This document shows, piece after piece, positions 42,456 to 55,740 of a DNA stretch of 64,000 nucleotides. The notes beneath the pieces were generated by a model. The model was not told where the DNA came from and searched no databases. It saw only the letters and a program-made list of their open reading frames with translations. Made by a program: the position numbers and the translations under genes. Source of the stretch: Mugil cephalus (lineage: Eukaryota; Chordata; Actinopteri; Mugiliformes; Mugilidae); assembly GCF_022458985.1 (NCBI RefSeq), contig NC_061776.1:12187597-12251596 (forward strand). Reading direction: 5' to 3'. Each line of letters starts with the position of its first letter. Positions within the stretch are counted from its first letter, which is position 1.

Positions 42456-44260
42456 TGTATATGTAATGTGTGTGCTTATGTGCAGTATTTATTTGAGTGC
42501 CTCATTCCTTTCCCTTTTTTTTTTTGTCCTACCACGCATTGATCCACCCACAAAATCCCAACTATCTAAAATCACATACAGATCTAAAAGAGCAGATGGG
42601 AGGGGGGTGGGGGGTGTGGGAATGGGGGGGGGGCATAGTTGTTCATTACAGCCCTTCTTCTCTGTGGAGGTAGAAAGTGAAATGGTAGCTTGATGGCCAC
42701 TGTTTCCATGGCAACGGTGTTATAGCAACCTCTGCCCACAACATCTCAAAAGATCAGAGATGTTATTTTTAAAGTAGCATAAGACACCATGGTATCTGGA
42801 GCCCGGGAAGAGGAAAGAAAAACATTCTCGTACAGAAACAGACAGACTTCACGTGTTCGCGCACATAAAAGAATCCAACTCTGTCAGAACAAGCCTGTCA
42901 GTCCTGGATGAAATGCAACGCGGAGGCCACAACATCCACTTTTTTGTGTGGGACTTTAATAGCAGCAGCGGCAGCAGCGTCTCTCCACAGCAGGCAGCAG
43001 AGGAGCCCGAAAAAACATCTCTTTTGTCTTTGTCTTGTGTGTTTTGCTTTAAATGTCTAAATGATCGCCTGAGACTTCCTGCAAGTGGCGAACGCCATAA
43101 ATCTAAACGGTGACAGGGTGGTGAGAAAAAAAAAAAAAAAATGACTTGCAAAAATACAGAGGTGAAGATTCTGATTCTCATTGTTAATGTTCAAATTCTG
43201 CTCGACTGAGCCTTTACACGTATCGGTGCACTGTCCCTAAAGGGCTGCAGCCTATCGTGTGCAGACAATAGCTGTCATCATTACCTTCTGAATGTGAAGC
43301 AAAATGAAAACATTATCCTTCAAACGGAAGACTGAACACAGGCGCACATTGTGCTGACGACTGAAGGGAGGGGTAACTAACTAAAAAACAGACGCCATAG
43401 TGGGTTGAGATAAAACAGGTACTAGCTTCATGGGTGCTAAAGGATGGATGGATGATTAAAGTTTGCTATAAAAAGACATGGTCACACAGTTGCAGATAAT
43501 CATATGCATTCACAGGACATTTTTTCACATTCATTATTCAGATAATAATAAATAAAATACCTATAATAAGACCTCCTATTTAAAATACATTGTTTAAAGG
43601 AGGTCTGTTATGCTAATTTTCACCTCTTGGTTTTTATTCTGAGATTCACTATAGTATCTCTGTATGGTTTGTAATTAAAATAAATCTCTATTTATCTCAT
43701 ACTGCCTGTTATAAATCTCCTGTGTTGAGTCTCTACCTGAAAACGGGCGATATTAACTCCTGTCTCTTTAAGGGCTGCCCTCCCTGAAAGCCCACTGTTT
43801 TCTCATTGGCTGTCTTTCAGGAAGCCTTTATTTTTGAGCTCTACTTCACCCTTTGGCTACTGTTTTTCTGAAAACAAACTGTAAACAGCAAATAAAAGAA
43901 TTTCTTGTCCTCGCTTTGTAATGGCAACGTGTCAAATCCATCTGTGCATGTGTGGGCCTGAAATCAGCCTGGAACATGAGCGGACAGCATGAATATCTGC
44001 ATCAGCAAACACTGCAAGAGGACGTCCCAGTTTGGTAAATATTTTTTCATTTCATGCTTACCTGTGTGACACGACAGCTTTTACTGGATACTGGAGCACA
44101 TTAAACGCAAATACTCAAGTAGAGTACTCATATATTTACCAAGAAGACCATATTTTTGATTTTGTGAGTGCTTTGCCTGGAGCCGATTCAGCCAGGCACG
44201 AATGTTTCGTAGGTAAATTTGTTATCGGTTGAGGTTTTGGTTCAAGGGGGGATTCCTTTT
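39706..44260. other. Gene-free interval with simple repeats
   Basis: No supported gene. The hydrophobic frame at 41297-41629 has a Leu run from a tta/ctg-rich tract and no recognised domain. A CA microsatellite (about 42427-42453) and a G-rich tract (42600-42632) are present. The stretch 43590-44230 has the look of an interspersed repeat but I cannot name it. Confidence 0.45.
42427..42453. repeat. (CA)n microsatellite
   Basis: About 13 CA units preceded by cgcg alternation (tacacgcgcgca). Confidence 0.9.
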
Positions 44261-44293
44261 ATATATATATATATATATAATATATAATTATAT

Positions 44294-44336
<43 letters not shown>
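44259..44336. repeat. (AT)n tract with palindromic interruptions
   Basis: About 77 bp of alternating AT with aatatataatta interruptions. Such tracts can extrude cruciforms. Confidence 0.9.
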
Positions 44337-44709
44337 CTTATTTTTCAAATTACTTGCAAGTATATTCATCTAATGCTTTGACAGAAAATAAACAAGTGGA
44401 GAAGCCACAGGAAAATCACTGGAAACATAGAGCTCCAAGTAGTCTGAGGCTTGAGGTTTTGGTTCTCTGGGATTACTCATACTTACATTTCCTTTGTTAT
44501 TTGAAACTTTGTGCATTTTTAAGATGAATGACGATCCAGTATAATACAAAAATACTATAGGCCTCCTTCACTGATAAAAGTTTTCAACTTTTTATTAATG
44601 TCTGGCGAGTTATGGACTACTAGGACGTCACAAGTCAAATATGTAACTCAAACACCGGTTGACAAAGCAGACGTACAACAGTGCGTCCTCGTTACCTGGA
44701 GCTTGTTAA

Positions 44710-45206
44710 CCTCCTGGGATCCAAGCTTTTATTTGGTATGCATTTCAGATTCCTCCAAAGAATTTGGGATCAGTAGGACCTAAGACGTATAAAAATTAAG
44801 CATCATCTTTGAACAGGAAGTAGTAGTTTTATGTCCTCATATGTGGACATTGGGATTATTTCATTATTTATGTTATAAAGAAGTCACCAATGTGTGACAA
44901 AATATAAAACTGTTTATTTTAATACCCGAACATGGCTGTGTAATGACAGAATTGCAAACAATTAAGTCCAAACGTCCTCAAACGAGTACCTGCTAATTAG
45001 CAAAAACTGCTAATTTGTTAAATTTGCACATCATATCAAACTAGAAACATTAATAAGTATAAATAAGTAAGTTTTAACCTTTGCTGCCACTAGATGGCAG
45101 ACTAAAGCGTCCACTAATGAGGACAATGGGTTTAAATGAAGCAGAATAAGCTGCAATAAAACCTAAAACTTAATGTCCCCGTATGAGGACGCAGGGTCTC
45201 AGGAGG
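44710..45206. mobile_element. piggyBac-type MITE (497 bp) with TTAA target duplication
   Basis: Terminal inverted repeats CCTCCTGGGATCC (left) and CCTCCTGAGACCC (right, read inward) match at 11 of 13 positions. TTAA flanks both ends at 44706-44709 and 45207-45210, the hallmark of piggyBac-superfamily insertion. Subterminal words tgtcctcatatgtggacat and gtccccgtatgaggac form a second inverted pair. No transposase frame, so non-autonomous. Confidence 0.85.
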
Positions 45207-45210
45207 TTAA

Positions 45211-46471
45211 CCATGTTAAAGTTAATCCTTTTTTTTGAGCATTGTGCACAGTGTTTAAGTTTTAGGGACCATTTTACACATAAACATTTATGTTAAATTT
45301 GTGTTTTTGTATTTTAAGAGAAGAAAGAACAAGAGGCATTAAAATCATTTTCTGTCATTCTTTTTCTCCCCTGCAGTTTTTGCACTTAAAACTTTGGCCA
45401 CACAGTTTTGTCTTGTTTTCTGTCTTTCTCTCATCTATCAGTTATGCCCCATTTGATCTGGCCAACAAATCTGAATCATCACATCCCTTACGTTTGGACT
45501 TGTTTTGCAATTGCGTTGGCACATTCAAAGACAATACGAGTCTCTCCCCGTGTCTCTCTCCTCTCTGATCTCAGGGGCTGATTTTCTTCCCCTTCTATCG
45601 GTGAAGGTTCTTCAGACGAGTGCATGCAGCAATCCCAAAGTAGCGCTGCAGGCTCCTCGATGGACACACTTGCCAGCATGTGTTTCCATGGAGACCTGGT
45701 TCGCTCACGCGCCCCTGCAGCTCGTGTCATTGACTTCAATTAGTGCAGAAGGCCGTCTTGCCTAAGCACATACTTACGCAGTGAGCCAGCCTCAAAGGGT
45801 TAGGAGGAAATTGTCAGCGGAGATCTGAGTGCATGGGATATATAAGAGAGGACTTCAGGACGGCTTTGTGCTGTAGTGGAATACATTTAAACACCGGGAC
45901 GCTGTCAAAACATGAAGAGTGACATTTAGATTTAAGACCCCTTTGGAGAGCTGTCTATCCTGGCGATCACATATTATTTCCTATAAATTGTGAATTTCTT
46001 ATTGGTGTTTCTGTAAAATGGAACTGATTTTGCCATGGAAGCATTTTTGTCTCTTCCCCTTTCTACGTCTTTTTCCCACTAAACATCGGATCTTGTCTGG
46101 TTGCCCTATGTTTAGTGGTGAGTTCTTGGCCTAATAATAACCAACCTTTTTTTTTTTTTTTCGTATCCAGTCAGCAGGAGTCATGCCCAAACCAGTTTAA
46201 TTTCACTATAATGAAAGTATTTTCTTACTGTGAAATCAAGGTAATGATGCTCATTAAAGTTGCACATTAGTGTTTGTGACAGTACAGGTCAAACTGCTTC
46301 TTCTTTCAGAGTTCAGTAAAAGGCAGGCAGTGGTTACCATACAGGCTAAACGAGTTCCCTCATCTCCTGCACAGATGATCCAATAGATGATCCATAATCC
46401 ATATTTCCAATTTTTGGTTTATGCTCTAGAAGTCACCAAGAAGAAGCACCATTAAAAGAGATATGCATATA
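45211..46471. other. Gene-free interval
   Basis: I see no gene, RNA or clear repeat end here. The open frames at 45290-45765 overlap each other on both strands and have no family signature. Confidence 0.45.
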
Positions 46472-46636
46472 CACTCGTAAAAATACGGTTAACTGCAAAA
46501 GTGAGTTGAAACTTTTTAAGAATTAGAATTAATGTTGAACCAACAAGGACTACTCTTGTTTGATCTACGAGATAAAATGATGTGAAAAGTTGCCTTACTT
46601 TTTTTAAGTAGGTGGAGCACCGTATTTTTATCAGTG
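46472..46636. mobile_element. Short MITE (about 165 bp), hAT-like
   Basis: Inverted ends cactcgtaaaaatacggt (left) and cactgataaaaatacggt (right, read inward) match at 15 of 18. The interior aaactttttaagaatt and gttgaaccaac resembles a common fish MITE with CACTGTAAAAA ends. I found no clear target duplication. Confidence 0.55.
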
Positions 46637-47233
46637 CGTGGCCGACTCACAGCTGACTTGCTAACGATGTTAGCTAATGGCTAAGTGGTGTTAGCTCCAT
46701 AATCTAATGTTACGTAGACGGAGGAAAAAAAACTCTGTTTAATATAAATTACAGTCATTTGCAAACGTTAACTTGACATTTAATTTTAATCAAGTATTTT
46801 AAAACAACTAACAACACTAGTTACACACGAAAAAGCCTTTTGATGCCACCACTTGCTATTGTTAAGTACAAGTTACATCAAGAGTCTCCAGTTATTTTAC
46901 ATATTCACAACATATCAACAATATAAACCATGAAAGACTGCAGTAATTAACCAACTGTATCATTAACATTAATTCTTACTTTAAAGTTCTGTCTCCCACT
47001 TTTTCCAAGTTCAAGAGTAAATACAACATACATAAGAAGATTTGTTGAGCCACTGCAGCTTGTTAATGGAAAAAAATCAAATCTTGTATTTTGAACAGTT
47101 GAGTGTGTGGAAACAGTGAAGGAGAGAAGTCAGCAGTTAAGAGAGTTAAGTGGATGGCGAAGAAACCCCAGGTGGTAGTGGCGAGAGTCCCCCACAGACC
47201 TGAACCGAACTCGTCCCCAAAACAGGTTTGCAT

Positions 47234-47486
47234 TCGGCGGTGTGGAAGTATTTTGGATTTAAGCCGGACGATGACAAACAGTTTGAGGTGCATTGCAAAG
47301 TGTGTTCTGCCCTCGTTGCAGCACCACAAGGCAACTCGAATGACCATTTGAATGTTTTTGTTTTGTTTTGTTAAAGTTCAAAAAAAAAAAAAAAAAAAAA
47401 ATGTGCCAAAGAATCATGATCTCACTTCTAAGCAAAAAAAAAATAAAAAATCGTGATTCACATTTTTTCCAGAATCGTGCAGCCCT
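47234..47486 (+). mobile_element. hAT remnant with partial BED zinc finger
   Basis: In the third plus frame the DNA reads SAVWKYFGFKPDDDKQFEV, then HCKVCSALVAA and SNDHLNV. This is the BED-type zinc finger start of hAT transposases (VWxYF, CxxC, then an H), and it runs into a stop near 47370 and a 22-base A-tract. The right end, ccagaatcgtgcagcccta, is the classic terminal repeat of hAT elements (TAGGGCTGCACGAT inverted). The left end was not found. Confidence 0.65.
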
Positions 47487-47489
47487 AGT

Positions 47490-48666
47490 TAAAATTACAT
47501 ATTCTTAGATCAACTTTTTTTCTGGGCAATGATCTCTCTGTTCAAGTGCTAACACGCTGATGTTTGACAGCTTAGCTTGTTAGATAATACTAACGTTAAA
47601 TCAAAATGCTGAGGGTGATGAATGTGTTTAGTCTTACAGGTAATTCAGTAATTTATCAAAGCTTCGACTTGACGGTTGTGGTCATAAAGTCACGGATCAG
47701 TTGTTACAGTGTTGGGCCGTGAGTGAGCGTCTATGGCCCTAGGTTTTGCAGTGTGTCCCGTACCGCTGGCACTTCCAGGGATCTCCTCCCTCTTGGATGA
47801 CTGCATTCCAGTTTAAAAACATAATACCACAGCAACTTTTAGGCTTCATCCCACAGAAGATAAGTTCAGTTTCCATGTAGACAGACAAAACCATTACTAG
47901 CAAAGTGGTGGGATGGGCCTTTAAAGTGATTCAACCTTGACTATCCCAACTCATTACGAACACACTCCCAGGCTGCATCTGTAATTACTGTGAACAGGTG
48001 CATCACTCAGCCGCGTCGCCACAGAGTTAGAGATTTAATTTAGAGATGCTGCCCGGGATATTAACCCCGCTAATTACAACAGCAAGCTCCACGTTCAACC
48101 ACAGGGATGAAACGTTGTGGACCTCAGGGCACGGAAAAGCACACAATTACTTTCGCTTATATTCAGAGGGGAGTACAGGTGGGCAGGATGTGGTGTTTAC
48201 ACAGAGGAGGCTTCCAAATTGAGCGCTCTGAGCAAATTGTGGGAACACCACGGAGGATGGCTTCTATTTTTGAGAACAGATTCGCGTAAACAGAGGGCTG
48301 CAGGGAGTTCAAACGTACGGTTTATCCGCTAAAGATTTGCCTTTAATGGACCAGAAGATGCTGATTCACCGGTCTGTGCATGCACCGCGGAAACTGATGG
48401 ATGGCAAAATGTGCAGCTGTTGTTTCCTCTGATGATGATGAGCTCAGACATATTCACTCAATAGCTGGTGTAGCTGAACCACAGAGGTACACTGGCGTAC
48501 AATATCAACAGTTTAACTTGGCAAAGTTTTCAACATGGCTTCTTTTCTTTTTTTTTCTTTTTTCTGGTTATTTCTGCACCAAGTTTATATAAATTCTTTG
48601 TTTCTCCATTCTGCACAACCACATCTTTTTTAATATGCAGTGCATTTATGTCATATGAGAATATAA
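47490..48666. other. Gene-free interval
   Basis: No gene supported. The block 48000-48330 has low repeat content and homeodomain-type sites (ctaattacaac near 48069) but nothing decisive. Confidence 0.4.
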
Positions 48667-49075
48667 ACTGATCAGGCATAACATTATGACCACCTTCCAA
48701 TGTTGTGTACGTCTCCCTTGTGTCTGTGGTGTCTGGAAACACAATGTTGTTAGTGGGGGCCTTTGTCTATGGGTTGATGGGAGGGGCCTCTGTGGATCAT
48801 CCCTCAGATACTTGATCAGTTTGAGATCTAGTGAATTTGGAGGCCAGGTCAACACCTTGTGCTATTTCTCATGTTTTTCGAGTTGTTCATAAAGGCTTGT
48901 TGTGTGTGTCAGGCTGCATCCTGCTGGGGGTGGCTGCTGCCATCAAGAAGTGTCATTGCCATGGGCTGGTGTTAGGTCCACATCCAAAAGTTTCCCTGCA
49001 GAACACATGAATTGTCACAAGATAATTATCAGTGTTATTTACTTCCCCAGTCAGGGGTCATAATGTTGTGGCAGA
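48667..49075 (+). mobile_element. Tc1/mariner-like MITE, copy B
   Basis: Left end actgatcaggcataacatta, right end ggtcataatgttgtggca. The minus frame reads NSLDLKLIKYLRDD, a corrupted version of the transposase word in copy D. Same orientation as copy A. Confidence 0.75.
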
Positions 49076-52000
49076 CCACGCAGTGTTGCTATACAACTCA
49101 GTTAGATGGAGTAAATTGCAGTCACATTGTTCATTAGATTTGTACCATTTCTTCCCTTTCCAGTGTAGAATTAATTTTAAATATATAAGAAGTGATGATA
49201 CAGCAACAAGCTCCTATCAGAAGTTCACATCAACTCCAAACTCTCGCCAAAACTCTTTGTACAGATTAAAGCAGAATTAATGAAATAGTCCAAACAAAAA
49301 GGAAATCCCAAACAACATAAACATTTTCTGAAAGGCTTTTCCCCAGGGAAGTTTAAACTTTGTTGCTATAATAAGTGAGTAGAAAGTATGGGGACACATA
49401 CTGAACTGAATAAGGAGAGAGCTCTGTTTCTGCATTTTCAAAGTAAAATTTTATGACCGCAAAGGCCACGGCCTGTTTTCCAGGTGATGTGTGGACAGAC
49501 CCGATAGAGAGAGAATCTATTGAAAAAAGAGTCAATAAAAAAAGTCATCATGTCTTTTATGCTTCTCTGTTCAAAGAATGGTTTCAAGAAACCTTTGAAG
49601 TATTTTTTGAAACCTGCATATGGCGTTTTCTTTTTTTTGTCTTTCGTCTTTTTTGGCCTTGTTTATCCTTTTCCTGTCTGTCGCAGTTTCAGAAGTCTAC
49701 GCCATATTTCATTTCACGTGCATCTGCATCAGAGTATTATTGGCATTATTATTTTTCATTGAACCGGGAAACAGAATAGGGTGATCGCTAGCTTGTGATC
49801 TTTTATTCATCCATTCGTCCTCTTCTCGCTCCTTGCCTCCGCATCAGGGAGCTCAGCATCTGACAGGCCTCACTGAAAACCACCAGCTGGAGTGACAACA
49901 AGAGGAGGACGAGGGGGGAGGGAGGAAAGAAAACGAAAAGGAGAGGAAATCTGTGTGTCTGTGTGTGTGATGTGGACAGGAGGGCAGTCGGGGGCATAAT
50001 GCGCTGACAGCAGCCCCGGCCCTCAGAGCAGAGCAGATGGTTCGGACAGGACTGGCTATGGCTCAAGATCAAAACTTAACCTCTCAAAAGTCACGAGCTT
50101 TGAATAATACGAACTTTCAGGTTTTCAGTTAACTTTGTCCACTTTATTTCTGACCTCATTTTTTCGGTGGTCCTCCCAAGTTTTAGAAACGCCCAATAGG
50201 AGAGGCAACGCCCTGACATGCTAGTTAACGATAAGACTTCTGTTTATTCAGATGGCGGCTAAAACATGAGGCGCAATGTGAAGTAGGTTGAAACTGTGAA
50301 TTATTCACGATGGTTCCAACATGTGCAATTTCCACCAACATGTAACATGAATTTTTAATCTTTTCATCACTGGGAGGGGATGTTGTTGCTGTAGCAGTAG
50401 AGAACATGAAACTTTTTAAGTGTATTTTGATGGTCACCAGGCTCAGTCCTGCAACACTGGTTATGATCAGGGTCAGTGATGTGGTTTGTATGACAGAGAT
50501 TTACCAGTTTAATTTCCTCTAGGAAAACAAAACGCAAATCATAGAATCTGTCTACCAATTTGTATTTCCTCGCTATTTGTCCAAAAACAAACAAAAAAAA
50601 AAAAACACACCACAACCAGCCCGAGTGCAGCAATTTCATGTGGGCACAAACAACTTTTTGGTTGGCTGTATTTTCACCTGTGAACCTTTCCATCATTAAC
50701 ATAGTAATGGATTCATATTCACAAACCATCATGAGACTCCACCACTAGGTTTTCATAGAAAGTGAGAGGAAGCCTCAGTTTGGAGCTGATTTATTCTACA
50801 CGTTGTTTTGGTTTTGCCACTCGCAGCTTGGCTGTTGGATTCGGCCTCACTGCTCTCTCCAGAAACTGTTTTGTATTGTTAAAGTGAAGTTATTCGTCTT
50901 GGTCCCTCAGTGCAGGAAACGCTCCTGCAGCTCAGACTGTCCAAACATGTGCAGTACTAATGACAATGCCATTAGACATGCCGCTATACTTTGTTTACTG
51001 CTAATTATTATTAAATGTTAGAATACCAGTGTGTCAGCTTAGTTGTTGACAGAATATTGCTCTGCTGGCTGGCAGTGGCATATAGCTGTGTCTGAATACA
51101 GAGCTGTGTTGGATGGTTTCTAAGTTAAGGACACACCAAACAGACTTTAATTAACTAGGCCTACTGTGACGTTGCATTTGAACACACCACAATGACTATG
51201 ACCTATGGCCAGCTACAGTATGTACCTATATAGCCTCTACACTATAGGCTATAGCTACCTATAGGCCTACCCTCCGCATACGTAATAATGAGGACAGATA
51301 AACAATAATGTGCAGTTTATACGTAGTGTGTTTAATATTTCCAGCTGCTTCTCCTCGTCCACAAGTTTTGGGTTGATTGATTTTGATCGAGGAGGAAACA
51401 ACAAAAAAGTTTCAGTCACCGTTGTTAAAAGTGAACCAGGGAGTCCAAAAATTAATCCAGACAGCAAAATAACACACACCACCGACAGTGGCTGGGAGGC
51501 ATCTCAAGCCTAAATGGCACCGGAGTAAGATACAGCTGTAGGTTATACAGGCGTCTCAGGTCTTACGCGCATTTCAGTGAGTTCACACGCTCTCACGCCA
51601 CACATGACATTTCTCACGCCGGAAAATGATAAAACTCGCCACACATCGACTTTAAAAGAGACCAGTAATCTCTGCTCTGCTTCAATGAGCCAATCAGAAA
51701 ATAGTATTTGTCGTTGCTAGGCGATGTAGGAGCGCCCTAACCACTGTGATCTGGTCATCACTTCATCTCTTAATTTTTTATTATTATTTTTGCAACAGTT
51801 ACTTATTAGAGTCTAGGAACTATGCAGGATAGTAAAAAATATCTCACTCAAGCTAAATTCAAAACTTGCAGTATTTTAAATGAGCCTTAGGAGTTACTGT
51901 TATCTGGGAGGATAGGACTTCTGGCTAGTGGCAATGGTGCTGGGCGTAGCAGAAAAGCTACAGATGTCCAACACCGAAAAGTCGACAGCCGTCCACTTAG

Positions 52001-53333
52001 TGCGTCACTGTCCTTCAGCCAGCTCTTCACGCCCTGAGATACTACGTGAAACTAGAGTTGTCTGTTATCATTTCAGCCTCAGATGACGTCACGTCACCTT
52101 CTCACACCTCAGCTTCACTCAAAGAATAAACCACCTGTCGCCTCTTCTCACTTTTTTTTTCTGTCTCTGTCCATTCATCCTGCGACTGCCTGTCTTCCTG
52201 CCTCTTTTCACCCCTCTGATTTTGTCTCGTCTTTCATTCCCGCCGCCTCTACAGCCCCCCCCCCAAAGACTTCACAGCGCAACCGGCAGAAACCTGACAG
52301 ATGAGCGCTCGCCTTGTTTCATCAGCAACTCTGTGTCATCTCGCATCTCTGTCAGTAAAACGTTGAAGGCCAGTCACATCACATATTTCTGGCACTTTCC
52401 TGTCCCTCGCAAACACACAATCGCATGCACACACAACCGAGAGCCCAAAGTTGCCATGACAATATGATGATAGGGAGCAGTGATTGATTGGCTGAGGGAG
52501 AAATGTACATGTGCTTTGATTTGATTGCCACAAATTGCCGGGATTTCGACTTTCACATCACGGATAGTTATTATTACATCAGATGAGTGCTGAACCCATT
52601 TAAATTCACCAGAAAAACCGAGGCAGCTTTCAGGGTGTTTGTGCTAGATTTTGTGTTTAGCAAGGTTACTGAATTTGAGTTTGTTTTTTTGTTTTGTTTT
52701 GTTTTTTTTTCACTTATAAGACATCTACTGCGGCTGCTGATTTATGCAGCTAAGCTGGAGGAACACATTCTAACGTCGCTCCGTGTTTCACGGCGACTGA
52801 TGAAAACAAACCCGTTTTCTTCTTATTCCTTTTAATTCTTATTTGTCAGCTCCCAGCAGTGTCTTTTGTGGATTATATGTGTAGTATTTTATATATTTTT
52901 TTTATATTTATTTAGTATTGTTTGCAAAGAGCTCTAAGCACTTCAGGTTTAAAAATACACCTGTAACATTTAGAATAGATCTATTTCCCAGGAGACATTT
53001 GTCTTTAGTACCTGAGAAGCTACGTGGATGAGTAGAAAAGTGTCTCCAGGAAAGTCCACTTACTTGTGTTTCATCTCTGTTGTTATAGCTACAGGAAACA
53101 TTTTCTTCACAGAGAAAACTATAAAACTAAATTACTATATATTAGCATACCATCCATCCAAACAGCACTAGACGCAGTTTTCTTTCTTCGTGAAAATTTA
53201 CAATATGTCTGAAGATGTTAATATTCCTGCACCCTCATGCATTAGCATTTCTTACATTATACCACCCTGTTGTTTGTTAACTAAACTGTTCTCACAATTT
53301 ATGGTGGACGAACTCTGAGTAATTTGTCTAAAC
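49076..53333. other. Gene-free interval
   Basis: No supported gene. The short frames across 49453-49779, 50367-50732 and 52083-52467 are shadows or low complexity. Simple A and T tracts occur. Confidence 0.4.
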
Positions 53334-53610
53334 CAGGGGTCGGCAAACCTTAGGACTCAAAGAGCCACAGAAAAGAAAACACTGGGAGCCACAATTGACA
53401 TCTAAAATGAAGATAACAGTGCATATATTGTTTTCACCTCTATGCTAGGCATTTATGAAATGAAACAACTGCTACAGAGAAAACGAAATTGCATTTATGT
53501 AACATAACAGGGATTTATCCGTGGTTGTCTTACCTGGGGTCGAAAAGTTCAATAAATAGCCGGCTGGACCTGCCGGCAGGTGTCGCACGTCGTACTGCAG
53601 GGGGGGAAGT
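53334..53610 (+). mobile_element. hAT-type element, left part
   Basis: Begins caggggtcggcaaacctt, followed by ctcaaagagccac, the start of a common hAT family in fish and other vertebrates (CAGGGGTCGGCAACC ends). The matching right end was not identified, so the right limit is approximate. Confidence 0.5.
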
Positions 53611-55740
53611 TGCAAAATCGTTGGTTGATTAGACATTTTTTATATATATTTTTTGAATTTTCCCCCACAAATTAAAATTTCTTTAAATACACATTAACAT
53701 GGAACCAACATATCTTGGTAAAGAGATTGGCTAATGCTGCTGAGTCAATCGCGAGGCCGCATATTACACGCTGACTCTGTCAGGTTCCCTGCAATTGGTG
53801 GCGAAATGCACGCTGCTATGTTTATGTCAGGTATGTTTAGGTCTACGCCAGTTGGCCACCCTATGTTTACACGTGCTTGAAATAAAATATGGCCTGACAA
53901 GCATTGAAGACGTCAGGTCTAAACACACTGCCTGCGTCGAAGCCACTGACTTACATATTTCATGTGAAGGCAGTTTGTGTTCAAACTGGAAAAGTGTGAT
54001 TAGGCTGATGGGATTTCAGAGAATGCGATAACTCAACTTTAAATAAGTGTCGAACTTCAGGGAGAACTTAATTAAAAGTGAATTGTGTATAGTCTCACAT
54101 ACAGAAAACTGTAAAACAGGCATTTACAGTGTTCATGTGTAAATATTGGCACATTAACTAAGGATCAGGCCAAAACCTTGTAAAGTTAGAGGATGATCCT
54201 TTTGCCAGTGTGTGGGGTCAGCATTTGCTAGAAAACACCAACTGTGTTAAGACTGTTTTGTATATTTTATTTTCCAAATCCTCCTAGTCTTACTCGCCGC
54301 GAATCAATGCTATGACCTAAGCTTATTAAATAATGTTTTCCCAAGTGCCCTCTATTATTGAATTAGATGCATCACGTTGTGAGCACAGCATGACTTCATT
54401 AGTCCCAAGTTTAAAATTTGATGAAGTAAATTTATGCAGTAAACTGGAAACCACACAGGAGTTTAGAAGGTCAGGGACACACAACCGTTCAGATTAAACA
54501 CAATTTGAAATGCAGTGTTTATGCACTCGTGTGAGTATAAGCAATGCTAACGCACACGTTGCATTGATTGCTGTGCTGCATGTAAACAGAGAAAATACTC
54601 TCAGACGTGCACACAGATAGAAGAGTACTGGGACAAAGAAGCTCCTGAAATATGTATTTACGGGCAGAGCTGATTTAATTAGCTGTTGCCTTGAGACCTA
54701 ATCCAAAGTCATTTCTGAGGACGTACGATGTAAACTAAATAATTCATGTCCTTCGCCAGTGTAAGTATGAGAATGAGATGGACAAAGAAGGAGAAGTAAA
54801 CGCCTTGTATCGTTGTGTGCACCGGAAAGAAAGCTCCAGCCAATGTGGATGTGGAGTCAGAAAACAAAAGACACGTTTGGAATCTTGTGATTTCGACCTT
54901 GAAGTGATCATTTATAAATCAGTCTTCAGCAAAGTGTTCTCCAAATGGTGTGGCATGCATGAAGATTTATTTCCTCTCCTAAACCTTTGATCTCCATGTA
55001 TGCCTTAAAAACCACAGTAGAGTAAGAGTGCATGTTTGTATTTAGTTCTGGTCTTCCCTCCAGCGCCAACATGAGCCCGCGTTTACATTCGTCTGCATAT
55101 TTGCCTTTTGTCAGCTGGCTGACAACGTTAAAACTTTGACAAAAGCAGTCCTTTCTTTTCCCCTAAGCTAACCACCCCCTACATACCGAGCTGTCATTGT
55201 GTCTAATGACTTATGTGGTGCCACAGTTTTTATTTTACTTAATAGTGTTTTCACAAATGCATCCTTTTACATACTGCATGCTACCAAAAAAAAAAAAAAA
55301 AAGATAATAATAAAAGCCTAGGTTATTGTTGATGCACGGCACATTACTAACAGCAGACTATTTTCAGGATCTCCTATGGAGAAAATGACACTCAGTTGTG
55401 TCAGTGCTAAAAGTTACAGTGTGTGCCTATTTGCAAGCGTTCATCATTATGTGAGCTTGAATACATGACATTACAGCAGCACTGGGAACAGTGACGCCAA
55501 CAGACTGAATAGACGGATCAGGAAGGCTGACTTTTGAGTCAGTGGTGGAGAGGAGGACACTAAACAAACAGTCATGGATAACTCCTCGTCTGTGTGTGAC
55601 AGATAACCCTCGACTGAACTTATTTCTAATGCTTATTTTATTTATTTTTTTGTGTTAAATATTATGTATGGTATGCTGAGTGCCTGTACATTCCTGCTGC
55701 AACAGTGAAATTTCCCGTTTTTGGATTAATAAAGTATCTA
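53611..55740. other. Gene-free interval
   Basis: No gene supported. The frame at 54778-54990 is unrelated to any family I know. An A-tract of about 18 lies near 55285. Confidence 0.4.

Noticed and set aside
53918-53925. gtctaaac as the far target duplication of the hAT element starting at 53334
   Set aside because: The 8-bp word matches the left flank, but the sequence before it is not the inverse of the CAGGGGTC end, so the match is probably chance.
54778-54990. 70-codon Cys-containing frame as a small peptide gene
   Set aside because: No signal peptide, no recognised cysteine pattern, no splice or promoter evidence.
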